From contig CAIOFV010000159.1 of NCBI GenBank assembly GCA_903857665.1, positions 65,894 through 129,893 of the forward strand: a stretch of DNA of 64,000 nucleotides. The letters run 5' to 3'. The notes below the pieces were generated by a model. It saw only the letters and a list, made by a program, of their open reading frames with translations. It made no database searches and was not told the origin of the DNA. The DNA is from an uncultured Myxococcales bacterium. Lineage in GTDB: Bacteria; Myxococcota_A; UBA9042; DTJE01. Below, piece after piece: positions 7,643-15,487 of the stretch (position 1 is the stretch's first letter; every line of letters starts with the position of its first letter). The translations under genes were made by a program, and so were the position numbers.

Positions 7643-9850
7643 ATGGCGAACGAAAGCGCGCACCGCTGGCGTTTCTTCCGAGCCGGCAACGTGGACCAGG
7701 CCCGCATGGATACCGGGGCGGACATCTGCGATCTGGCCAGCCTGGACCTGAAGATCTGGGTGGCGCTGGCCTGCCCCGTGAAGGGGCTCGAGTTCGACGA
7801 GCGCACGCTGGCGCTGCTGGACACCGACAAGGATGGCCGCATCCGGGCCCCCGAAATCGTCGCGGCGGCAGGCTGGGCGTGCGACGTCCTGAAGGACCCC
7901 GAGTGGATGGTGCGCGCCCCGGATCGCGTGCAGCTGGAATGGATAGACGACTCGAAGCCGGAGGGCGCGCGCCTGCTGGCCGCGGCCCGACGGATCCTCA
8001 ACGGGCACGGCAGGGACGGCGCCGCCGAGATCACGATCGAGGAGGCGGCGGAAGCCGGAGGCCTGCTGGCGAAGTCGAAGCTGAACGGGGACGGGATCCA
8101 GGCGCCCACCGTCATCGACGAACCGGCGCAGAAGGCCCTGGCCGCCGACATCGTGGCGACGCTGGGCGGCGAAAAGGGCGTCGACGACGAGCCGGGAGTG
8201 ACGAAGGCCTCCGTCGAAAAGTTCCTGGCCGAGGCCGCCGCCTACATCGCCTGGCTGGACAAGGCCGGGCCCGAGATCCGGGACGTGCAGCGCCTGGGCT
8301 CCGGCACACCCGCCGCCGCCGATGCCTTGCGGGCCGTCCGGGCCAAGATCGACGACTATTTCACGCGGTGCCGGCTGGCCGCGTTCGATCCGCGTGCGGG
8401 CGCGGCGATGAACCGCCCCGACGAGGACTGGAAAGCCCTGGCCGCGAAGGACCTGCCTCCGGGCTCGCCCGAGGTGGCGGCCTTCCCCCTGGCGCGGATC
8501 GAACCGGACCGCCCGCTGCCGCTGTCCACGGGCACCAATCCCGCGTGGGCCGATGCCATCGTCGCCTTCCGCGACAAGGTGGTCGAGCCCCTGCTAGGCA
8601 AGAGCCGGACGTCCCTGACCCTCGCCGAATGGCACCAGGTCGCGGCCGAGTTTGCCGCCTACGAGGCGTGGCAGGCCGAAAAGGCTGGCGGCGTGGTCGA
8701 ACCGCTGGGCGCCGCCCGCATCCGCGAGATCCTGGCGTCCGACGCGCCGGCCGGGCTGGTTGCGCTGATCGACGCCGACGCGGCCGTCGAGCCCGAGATG
8801 AAGGCCATCGTCGATGTCGAGCGGCTGATCCGGTACGTCCGCGATCTGAACCTGCTGCTGAACAACTACGTGTCGTTCACGGACTTCTACGCGCGCCGGA
8901 AGGCGGTGTTCCAGGCGGGCACGCTGTTCATCGACGGGCGGGCCTGCGATCTGTGCCTCCGCGTCGATGACGCGTCGCGCCACGGCCTGATGGCGGGCCT
9001 GGCCAAGATGTACCTGCTGTACTGCGACTGCACGCGGCCCGAGGGCGACAAGATGACCATCGTCGCGGCGGTCACCAACGGCGATTCCGACAACCTGATG
9101 GTCGGGCGCAACGGCGTGTTCTATGACCGCAAGGGCCGCGACTGGGACGCGACGGTGACCAGGATCGTCGAAAACCCCATCAGCCTCAAACAGGCCTTCT
9201 GGTCGCCCTACAAGAAGTTCCTGCGCATGGTCGAGGAGCAGGTGGCCAAGCGCGCCGCCGCCGCCGAGGCCGCGTCGGATTCGAGGGTCGCCGGCGCCGC
9301 CCAGGCGACGGCCCATTCCGACAAGACGAAGCCTGTGCCCGAACCGAAGAAGATCGACATCGGCACCGTCGCCGCCCTGGGCGTCGCGGTCGGCGGCATC
9401 ACGGCCGCGATGGGCATGCTGCTGCAGTCGTTCTTCGGCCTCGGACGGTGGATGCCGCTGGGACTCGTCGGTCTGGTGCTGCTGATCTCGGGCCCGTCGC
9501 TGCTGATCGCGTGGCTGAAGCTGCGCAAGCGCAACCTGGGCCCGATCCTCGACGCGAACGGCTGGGCGGTCAACGCGCTGACCCGGATCAACATCCCGTT
9601 CGGCGCGGCGCTGACGAGCATCGGAAGGCTCCCCCCCGGATCCGAGCGGTCCTTGCAGGACCCCTACGCCGAAAAGCAGAAGGTCTGGCCGAAGATCGTG
9701 ATGCTGGTGCTGATCCTGTGCGGCATCGCGTACGGCCTGCACAAGGCGGGCTACCTGGGGCAGTGGCTGGGATACGCGCCGCCCCCGCCCACCGCCACCG
9801 AGTCCGCGCCCGGACCCGGCACTTCGGCGCGACCCACACCGGCGGAATGA
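7643..9850 (+). CDS. EF-hand-containing protein with C-terminal membrane segments
   Basis: 735 residues, no family recognised with certainty. A canonical EF-hand loop (DTDKDGRIRAPE, about residues 60-71) suggests calcium binding, and a second weaker one may be present (LNGDGIQAPT). The middle ~450 residues are soluble, charged and Ala-rich. Near the C-terminus are three hydrophobic stretches (about 574-595, 603-623 and 685-703), followed by a Pro/Thr-rich tail. There is no N-terminal signal peptide, so the large domain is probably cytoplasmic and anchored by its C-terminus. The stop overlaps the start of the NUDIX gene (ATGA), implying coupled translation. Confidence 0.8.
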   Translation: MANESAHRWRFFRAGNVDQARMDTGADICDLASLDLKIWVALACPVKGLEFDERTLALLDTDKDGRIRAPEIVAAAGWACDVLKDPEWMVRAPDRVQLEWIDDSKPEGARLLAAARRILNGHGRDGAAEITIEEAAEAGGLLAKSKLNGDGIQAPTVIDEPAQKALAADIVATLGGEKGVDDEPGVTKASVEKFLAEAAAYIAWLDKAGPEIRDVQRLGSGTPAAADALRAVRAKIDDYFTRCRLAAFDPRAGAAMNRPDEDWKALAAKDLPPGSPEVAAFPLARIEPDRPLPLSTGTNPAWADAIVAFRDKVVEPLLGKSRTSLTLAEWHQVAAEFAAYEAWQAEKAGGVVEPLGAARIREILASDAPAGLVALIDADAAVEPEMKAIVDVERLIRYVRDLNLLLNNYVSFTDFYARRKAVFQAGTLFIDGRACDLCLRVDDASRHGLMAGLAKMYLLYCDCTRPEGDKMTIVAAVTNGDSDNLMVGRNGVFYDRKGRDWDATVTRIVENPISLKQAFWSPYKKFLRMVEEQVAKRAAAAEAASDSRVAGAAQATAHSDKTKPVPEPKKIDIGTVAALGVAVGGITAAMGMLLQSFFGLGRWMPLGLVGLVLLISGPSLLIAWLKLRKRNLGPILDANGWAVNALTRINIPFGAALTSIGRLPPGSERSLQDPYAEKQKVWPKIVMLVLILCGIAYGLHKAGYLGQWLGYAPPPPTATESAPGPGTSARPTPAE

Positions 9851-10371
9851 CCATGGACGACGCCCGATTCTGCCCGCGATGCGCCGGTCCGCTGGAACCG
9901 TTCGAGCACGAGGCACGCACGCGCCTGCGATGCGCCGACACCGCCTGCGGATATGTCCACTGGGACAATCCCGTACCGGTCGTCGCGGCGATCATCGAGC
10001 ACGAAGGCCAGGTGCTGCTGGCCCGCAACGCGGCGTGGCCCGACAAGATGTACGGGCTGATCACCGGCTTCCTGGAGCGGGGCGAGGAACCCTCGGAGGC
10101 CGTGCTGCGCGAGGTGGCCGAGGAAACCGGCCTGAAGGGCGAGCTGGTCGGCCTGGTGGGCGTCTACGGCTTCAACCCGCGCAACCAGGTGATCCTGGCC
10201 TACCACGTCCGGACGAAAGGCGAAGTCCACCTGGGCGAGGAACTGGCCGACTACAAGCTGGTCCCCCCCGAACGCGTCCGCACCTGGCCCTTCGGCACGG
10301 GCCAGGCGCTGGCCGACTGGCTGGTGATCCGGGGCGTCCGCCCCGCCCCCCAGAAGCCCGACCCCGGCTGA
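9847..10371 (+). CDS. NUDIX hydrolase with zinc ribbon (NudC-like)
   Basis: 174 residues. An N-terminal zinc ribbon (CPRCAGPLE, then C-x4-C in LRCADTACGYV) is followed by a NUDIX domain with a complete box starting GFLERGEEPSEAVLREVAEE, which supplies the metal-binding glutamates. The architecture resembles the C-terminal half of NADH pyrophosphatases (NudC), so a nucleoside-diphosphate-linked compound is the expected substrate. The start at 9847 overlaps the previous stop as ATGA; a second ATG at 9853 is possible. Coupling with the EF-hand membrane protein is clear from the overlap, but the functional link is unknown. Confidence 0.88.
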   Translation: MTMDDARFCPRCAGPLEPFEHEARTRLRCADTACGYVHWDNPVPVVAAIIEHEGQVLLARNAAWPDKMYGLITGFLERGEEPSEAVLREVAEETGLKGELVGLVGVYGFNPRNQVILAYHVRTKGEVHLGEELADYKLVPPERVRTWPFGTGQALADWLVIRGVRPAPQKPDPG

Positions 10372-10508
10372 CCTTGCCCCCTACCCCCCGAAACAGTCTC
10401 GCCATCATCCAGGGGTGCCCTCCGGCATGAAAACCCGTACGAAGCGATATCTCCCGGCGTGATTCGCCTCGACGTCGAGACAGGTCGCCGAGGAAGGGGA
10501 TTCCGACA

Positions 10509-10790
10509 ATGGGCCGCCGGTTCGAGTGGGATGAGCGGAAGGCCGCATCGAATCTGGAGAAGCACGGGGTGTCCTTCTTCGAGGCTACGACTGTGTTCTA
10601 CGACCCGCTTTCGGTCCTGAAACCCGACCCGGATCATTCGCTGCTGGAGCACCGCCTGCTGGTCCTGGGCACGTCGTGCCAGGGGCGAATTCTGGTAATA
10701 TCCTTCGTGATGAGAGGGTCGCAAACGCGCGTGATTTCGGCGCGAAGGGCGACGCGGCAGGAGAAGAGGCGACATGAGCAAGGCTGCTAG
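10509..10790 (+). CDS. brnT: BrnT-family toxin of a type II toxin-antitoxin pair
   Basis: 93 residues. The N-terminal FEWDERKAASNLEKHGVSF and the C-terminal RVISARRATRQE are typical of BrnT, a RelE-fold ribonuclease toxin that inhibits translation. A good SD (AGGAAGGGGA) precedes the ATG. The downstream antitoxin gene starts inside the last codons (17-base overlap). In classical brnTA the partner is the ribbon-helix-helix BrnA; here the partner looks different. The pair lies next to a broken restriction-modification gene, consistent with an accessory or defence patch. Confidence 0.88.
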   Translation: MGRRFEWDERKAASNLEKHGVSFFEATTVFYDPLSVLKPDPDHSLLEHRLLVLGTSCQGRILVISFVMRGSQTRVISARRATRQEKRRHEQGC

Positions 10791-11055
10791 CCGGGTTCCT
10801 CGCGACGTCGACAAGGACACGATGCGGCCGGAGTACGACTTCTCGGACGGCGTCCGGGGGCTGACGCCTGCCGTGTTCGTTCGGGGGGCCCACGTCGTCG
10901 TGATCGAACCCGAGCTGCACGACGTTTTTCCGAACTCGGCGTCCGTGCTCGAAGTGCTGCATGCCCTGGCGCCCATCCTCCGCCGCCAGCGCGCCGCCAG
11001 GGCCCTCAAACAAGCCACGAGGCCACGTTCCAAGACCCCGAAGGAAGGCGTCTGA
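10774..11055 (+). CDS. Probable antitoxin partner of BrnT
   Basis: 93 residues. The start MRPEYDFSDGVRG (after a short leader) matches small antitoxin-like proteins that often follow BrnT-like toxins. It is not BrnA: I see no ribbon-helix-helix signature. The middle (AVFVRGAHVVVIEPELHDVFPNS) could form a toxin-binding strand, and the C-terminus is Lys/Arg-rich and could contact DNA. It overlaps brnT by 17 bases, so the two are made together. The function is assigned mainly from position and small size. Confidence 0.7.
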   Translation: MSKAASRVPRDVDKDTMRPEYDFSDGVRGLTPAVFVRGAHVVVIEPELHDVFPNSASVLEVLHALAPILRRQRAARALKQATRPRSKTPKEGV

Positions 11056-11079
11056 CGCCCAATCCCCCACAAGAGGAAC

Positions 11080-11106
11080 CGGCCACAAAGCGCAACGATC
11101 CCGCGA
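11080..11106 (+). repeat. 27-bp imperfect direct repeat, left copy
   Basis: CGGCCACAAAGCGCA-a-CGATCCCGCGA. It matches 12279-12305 at 26 of 27 positions and is preceded by a 20-base block (11061-11080) that matches 12101-12120 at 17 positions. It lies between the antitoxin gene and the restriction-enzyme remnant. It could be a recombination or integration scar; no integrase is present. Confidence 0.75.
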
Positions 11107-11159
11107 TGACGAAGGCGATCGCTTACGCGCCATCTGGGCGAGGCCCCTGCCGGGACCGA

Positions 11160-11767
11160 TCGCGTGTCTTTACATCCGGATGGGCGCTCGATCAGTTCGT
11201 GTCGCACTTCGGACCTCTGCTCCGGCCCATCACGAAGGAAGCCATCTTCCGCTATGTCTACGCCGTTATGTCTACGCCGTGCTGCATGACCCGGTGTACC
11301 GCCAGAAGTACGCGCAGAACCTCAAGCGCGAGTTCCCGCGCATCCCGTTCCACGCCGACTTCTGGCAGTGGGCGGACTAGGGAAAGGCGCTGATGGACCT
11401 GCACCTCGGCTACGAGGCGGTCGACCCCTGGCCGCTCAAGAGGACCGACGTTCGGGACGACAAGGCCCACGATGCGGCGCTTGCCCCGAAGTGCCTCCTG
11501 CGAGCGAACAAGGACGCAGGTGTCATCGAGATCGACTCGGAGACAACGCTGTCGGGCGTGCCGGCGGAGGCCTGGACCTACCGGCTCGGCAGCCTCTGCG
11601 CGCTGGAGTGGATCCTCGACCAGTATCGGGAGAAGAAGCCCAAGGACCCGACCATCCGAGCGAAGTTCGATACCTACCGGTTCGCCGCTCACAAGGACGA
11701 GGTGATCGATCTGCTGCAGCGAGTGACGACGGTCAGCGTTCGCACGGCCGCAATCACCGCGGCGTAA
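11160..11767 (+). pseudogene. Remnant of a type ISP restriction-modification enzyme C-terminus
   Basis: Pieces in two frames join into the target-recognition/C-terminal part of type ISP (LlaGI-like) single-chain restriction-modification enzymes: WALDQF and ITKEAIFRYVYAV in one frame, then LHDPVYRQKYAQNLKREFPR, then, after an in-frame TAG at 11378-11380, MDLHLGYEAVDPWPL, DSETTLSG and ALEWILDQY. The frame changes within a perfect 14-bp tandem duplication (11253-11266 and 11267-11280), which inserts two bases net. The TAG sits where the family usually has Trp. The nuclease, helicase and methyltransferase parts are absent, so the gene is dead. The ORF at 11393-11767 in the track is only its tail. 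Confidence 0.85.
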
Positions 11768-11786
11768 TCACCGCGGCGATGGCGTC

Positions 11787-11805
11787 GCTACCCACCACGG
11801 GTAGC
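11787..11805. terminator. Perfect hairpin GCTACCC-ACCAC-GGGTAGC
   Basis: A 7-bp perfect stem with a 5-base loop lies just after the restriction-enzyme remnant and before the 3' end of the small membrane-protein gene on the other strand. There is no T-tract; a terminator is the likeliest reading. Confidence 0.45.
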
Positions 11806-11856
11806 ACGTGACCCCCATGGGGAAGGTCGCCGATCGTGCCGAGGTTCCCCGTCGCC

Positions 11857-12006
11857 TCACCCTGGCCGGTTCGTCTCGACCCACACGACCACGGCGACGG
11901 CCAGCACGGCCGCCGCGATCCAGATCACGACCGACACCACCTGACTGACCAGCCACAGGACGAACAGCCCGCCGATCAGCAACCCGACGTTCGGGAAGCA
12001 GCCCAT
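11857..12006 (-). CDS. 49-residue membrane protein
   Basis: Too short for the ORF track. From the ATG at 12006 (upstream GGGGGGACCC) to the TGA at 11857 the frame encodes 49 residues starting MGCFPNVG and ending in a charged tail, VETNRPG. Residues about 7-42 are almost wholly hydrophobic, with a polar Ser-Gln break near residue 21, so it would form one long helix or a short hairpin in the membrane. The low polar content and in-frame hydrophobicity make a chance ORF less likely, but there is no homology I can name. It lies in the accessory patch between two imperfect repeat copies. Confidence 0.5.
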   Translation of the reverse strand: MGCFPNVGLLIGGLFVLWLVSQVVSVVIWIAAAVLAVAVVVWVETNRPG

Positions 12007-12311
12007 GGGTCCCCCCGGGAATGATCACGGCAAGTCTAGGTCCTCACTGCGACATGAAACCGCCGGGACCCGGGTCCGAACCACCTGCCCCTCCCATCCC
12101 CATCCCCAACGAGAGGAACCGGTCGCACTGGCCGGGGAAGGGTGTGCCTGCGCAGCGGTTCAAGGCGCGAACGGACGTGTTGCAGCGGATCAACTTGGGT
12201 AGCGATCAACACGCGTGATGCGACGGATCCACTTGGGTCACCCGTTAGCGCCGGCCGCGGAGCCAGGCACCCCTTTCACGGCCACAAAGCGCACCGATCC
12301 CGCGAGTCCTG
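12007..12311. other. 305-base noncoding stretch with short repeats
   Basis: No convincing gene on either strand. It contains the second copies of the two repeat blocks (12101-12120 and 12279-12305) and two near-identical 15-mers, CGGATCaACTTGGGT (12186-12200) and CGGATCcACTTGGGT (12224-12238), 38 bases apart. This may be debris of a lost mobile element. Confidence 0.5.
12279..12305 (+). repeat. 27-bp imperfect direct repeat, right copy
   Basis: CGGCCACAAAGCGCA-c-CGATCCCGCGA, 26/27 identical to 11080-11106. It ends 6 bases before the stop codon of the RND transporter gene, so the two copies bracket the restriction-enzyme remnant and the small membrane protein. Confidence 0.75.
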
Positions 12312-15300
12312 CTACTCGGCCCTGGACGCAGACCCGGCCACCAGGCCCGTCACCCCGGCGGACTCCGCTTCCACCCCTGCCGCGATCTCCTGGCCCTTCA
12401 CGGTCTCGGCAAACCCCATCCGCTTCTTGGCGCCCTCGAACAACGAGTACGCGACCGGCACGATCAGCAGCGTGATGAACAGCGACAGCGCCTGCCCGCC
12501 GATGATGACCTTGGCCATCGCGGCTCGGGCCGCGGCGCCGGGCCCCTGCCCCAGCGCGATGGGCGACATGCCGGCGATCAGCGTCAGCGTGGTCATCAGG
12601 ATCGGCCGCAGCCGCGCCCGGTTCGCTTCCACGATGGCCTCGATCAGCGGCATGCCCCGCGCCCGCAGCGTGTTGGTGTAGTCGATCTGCAGGATGCCGT
12701 TCTTCTTCACGATGCCGAACAGCATGAACACGCCCAGGATGCTGTAGATGTTCAGCGTCTCGTGCAGGAACAGCAGCGACGCAAGCGCGAAGGGCAGCGT
12801 CAGCGGCAGCGCCAGCAGGATCGTCACCGGGTGCAGGAACGACTCGAACTGCGCCGCCAGCACGATGTACATGAAGATGAACGCCAGCAGGAAGGCCAGC
12901 CCGAAGTCGCGCATCGTTTCGCCCATCATCTTGGCCTGGCCGCTGACGACCGGGCGGAACCCCGGCGGCAGCTTCATTTCGGCCAGCGCGTCGGTGATCT
13001 TCTGCGTCGCCGAGCCCAGGTCCGTGCCGTCCAGGTTCGCGAAGATGGTCACCAGCCGCTGGCGGTTCATCCGGTCGATTTCCGAAGGCGCGCGCCCGTC
13101 GGTCAGCGAGGACACCTGGGACAGGGGCACCAGGCCCGCCTTCGGCGAGGACAGCGGCAGGTCGTGGATCAGGTCCGCGTCGCTGCGGTCCTTGCGGTCC
13201 AGCCGCAGCCATACGTCGTACTGCTCCACGCCCTCCCGGAACTTCGACACGATCTCGCCGCCCACCATCGTGCGCAGCGCGGACGCCACCTCCTGGGCCG
13301 AAATGCCCAGGTCGGCGGCCTTGGGCCGGTCCAGCTGCACCCGCACCTCGGGCTGGCGCGACGCCAGCGAGGTGTCCAGGTCCACGATGCCCGACTGGCC
13401 GCGCATCTTCTTCAGCACCGTGTCCGACACCGCGGTCAGCCCCGCCAGGTCCGGCCCGGTGAGGTTGTACTGCAGCATCGCCTGACGCGCTCCGCCGAAC
13501 CCGCCGATGTTGTTCACCGAGCCGCGCAGCTCGGGGTACTTTTCGAGGATTCGCCGCACCTCGCGCATCACCTCGAACTGGCTGTAGTCGCGCTTTTCAA
13601 GGTCCTCGATCGCCACGTACACGGTGCCGCGGGTCACGTCCTCGGAGCCGCTGCTGCTGCCGATCTGGGTCAGCGTCATCCGGACGCCCCTCACTTCGTG
13701 CAGTTCTTTTTCCAGCCGGCCGAACACCTCGCCGACCGACTGCAGGCTGTACCCGGCCGGCGCGATCGCGAACACCTGGAACTCGCTGCGGTCGTCGACC
13801 GGCATGAAGTCCTTGCCCAGGGCCTTGAAGATCGGGACCATCCCGACGATGCAGGCCAGGCTGACCAGCATCACCACCCAGCGGCGCCGCAGCGCCCAGC
13901 GGACCATGCCCGAGTAGCCCCGGTCCATCCAGTTGTGCGCGTGGGCGCCCTGCGCGACCACCTCGCCTTCCGGGCCGGCCTTGCGCTTGAGGAACCGGGC
14001 CGACAGCATCGGGGTCAGCGTGAACGACACCAGCAGCGAAATCGCGATGGCCACCGCGGTGGTCAGGCCGAACTCGTACAGGAAGCGCCCGGCCATGCCG
14101 CCCATGAAGGCGATGGGCAGGAAGATGACCACCAGCGACGTCGTGGTGGCCATGACCGCCATGCCGATCTCCTTCAGGCCGTCGATCGCGGCCTGGAAGG
14201 CGGTCTTGCCGTATTCCTCCATGTGCCGGTAGATGTTTTCCAGCACGACGATCGCATCATCGATGACGATGCCCACCGACAGCGTCAGGCCCAGCAGCGA
14301 CATGTTGTTCAGCGTGAAATGCATCAGCTTCATGGCCGCGAAGGTCGCGATCAGCGACGTCGGGATCGCGATCGCGGCGATCACGGTCGAGCGCACGTTC
14401 CGCATGAACACCAGCACCGCCAGCGCCGCCAGCAGGCCGCCCAGGATCAGGTGCAGCTTCAGTTCGTCGATGGACTTCTCGATGAAGATCGACTGGTCGG
14501 ACACGATCTCGATCTTGAAGCCCGGCGGCAGCGTCGGCTCGATTTCGGCCAGGCGCGCCTTGACGTTGCGAATGACGTCGATGGTGTTGGTGCCCGACTG
14601 CTTGATCACGTTCATCGACACGGTCGGCGATCCCAGGCCCGCGTCCCCCGCGCGCCAGATGCGCGCCATCGAGCGCGGCTCCTCGACCGAGTCCTCGACG
14701 CGCCCGATGTCGCCCAGCGTGACCTGGTGGCCCGCGCGGGTCGCGACCACCAGGCCCAGGAAGTCCTGGACCCGTTCGTACCGGGCCAGCGTTCGCAGCA
14801 CCTGCTCGGATTCGCCGCGGTCGATGCGGCCGGACGGGATCTCGACGTTCTGCGTCGCCAGCGCGGCCTTCACCGCCGTGATCGGGATGCCGTAGGCCTT
14901 CAGGCGGTCGACGTCCAGGATCACGTTGACCGCGCGCTTGCGCTGGCCGATCAGCGTCACCTGGCCGACACCGTCGACGTTTTCGATGCCCTCCTTGACC
15001 TTCAGGCGGGCGACCTCGCTGACCTCCTTCAGGTCGCGGTCGCCGGACACCGTCAGCGTCAGCACCGGGAACGAGTCGATGTCGATCCGGGTCACCACGG
15101 GCGGATCGGTGCCCGCGGGCAGGTCGCGCATCACGGTACTGACCTTGTCGCGCACGTCCTGGACCGCCTCGGCGATCGGGCGCTCCAGCACGAACTTGAC
15201 CGCGACGACCGACAGGCCTTCGTAGTTGTAGCTGTACAGCTCGTCGATGCCCGAAACGGTGTTGACCGCTTCCTCGATGGGCTTCGTCACCTGGGACTCG

Positions 15301-15476
15301 ACCTCCTCGGGCGAGGCGCCGCGCAGGGTCGTCTGGATCGTGACGTACGGGATTTCGACCTTGGGCATCAGGTCCACGCCCAGCAGGCGCAGGCTGAACA
15401 GGCCCAGGACCAGCAGCAGCACCGTGACCATGGTGGCCAGGACCGGGCGCCGGATGAAGATCGTCAACGCGTTCAT
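12312..15476 (-). CDS. RND-family efflux transporter, inner-membrane subunit
   Basis: 1054 residues, the usual length of AcrB/MexB-type pumps. It begins with the typical amphipathic start and first membrane helix (MNALTIFIRRPVLATMVTVL). Two large periplasmic loops alternate with 12 predicted membrane helices, and the proton-relay helix motif GIVIDDAIVVLENIYRH, with its two Asp, lies near residue 400. It should exchange protons for export of hydrophobic compounds, working with the adaptor and TolC-like genes just upstream in the same operon (11-base gap). Substrates cannot be predicted. It is the last gene of marR-tolC-mfp-RND. The 3' end abuts the repeat patch. Confidence 0.95.
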   Translation of the reverse strand: MNALTIFIRRPVLATMVTVLLLVLGLFSLRLLGVDLMPKVEIPYVTIQTTLRGASPEEVESQVTKPIEEAVNTVSGIDELYSYNYEGLSVVAVKFVLERPIAEAVQDVRDKVSTVMRDLPAGTDPPVVTRIDIDSFPVLTLTVSGDRDLKEVSEVARLKVKEGIENVDGVGQVTLIGQRKRAVNVILDVDRLKAYGIPITAVKAALATQNVEIPSGRIDRGESEQVLRTLARYERVQDFLGLVVATRAGHQVTLGDIGRVEDSVEEPRSMARIWRAGDAGLGSPTVSMNVIKQSGTNTIDVIRNVKARLAEIEPTLPPGFKIEIVSDQSIFIEKSIDELKLHLILGGLLAALAVLVFMRNVRSTVIAAIAIPTSLIATFAAMKLMHFTLNNMSLLGLTLSVGIVIDDAIVVLENIYRHMEEYGKTAFQAAIDGLKEIGMAVMATTTSLVVIFLPIAFMGGMAGRFLYEFGLTTAVAIAISLLVSFTLTPMLSARFLKRKAGPEGEVVAQGAHAHNWMDRGYSGMVRWALRRRWVVMLVSLACIVGMVPIFKALGKDFMPVDDRSEFQVFAIAPAGYSLQSVGEVFGRLEKELHEVRGVRMTLTQIGSSSGSEDVTRGTVYVAIEDLEKRDYSQFEVMREVRRILEKYPELRGSVNNIGGFGGARQAMLQYNLTGPDLAGLTAVSDTVLKKMRGQSGIVDLDTSLASRQPEVRVQLDRPKAADLGISAQEVASALRTMVGGEIVSKFREGVEQYDVWLRLDRKDRSDADLIHDLPLSSPKAGLVPLSQVSSLTDGRAPSEIDRMNRQRLVTIFANLDGTDLGSATQKITDALAEMKLPPGFRPVVSGQAKMMGETMRDFGLAFLLAFIFMYIVLAAQFESFLHPVTILLALPLTLPFALASLLFLHETLNIYSILGVFMLFGIVKKNGILQIDYTNTLRARGMPLIEAIVEANRARLRPILMTTLTLIAGMSPIALGQGPGAAARAAMAKVIIGGQALSLFITLLIVPVAYSLFEGAKKRMGFAETVKGQEIAAGVEAESAGVTGLVAGSASRAE

Positions 15477-15487
15477 GGCGCCCCCCG

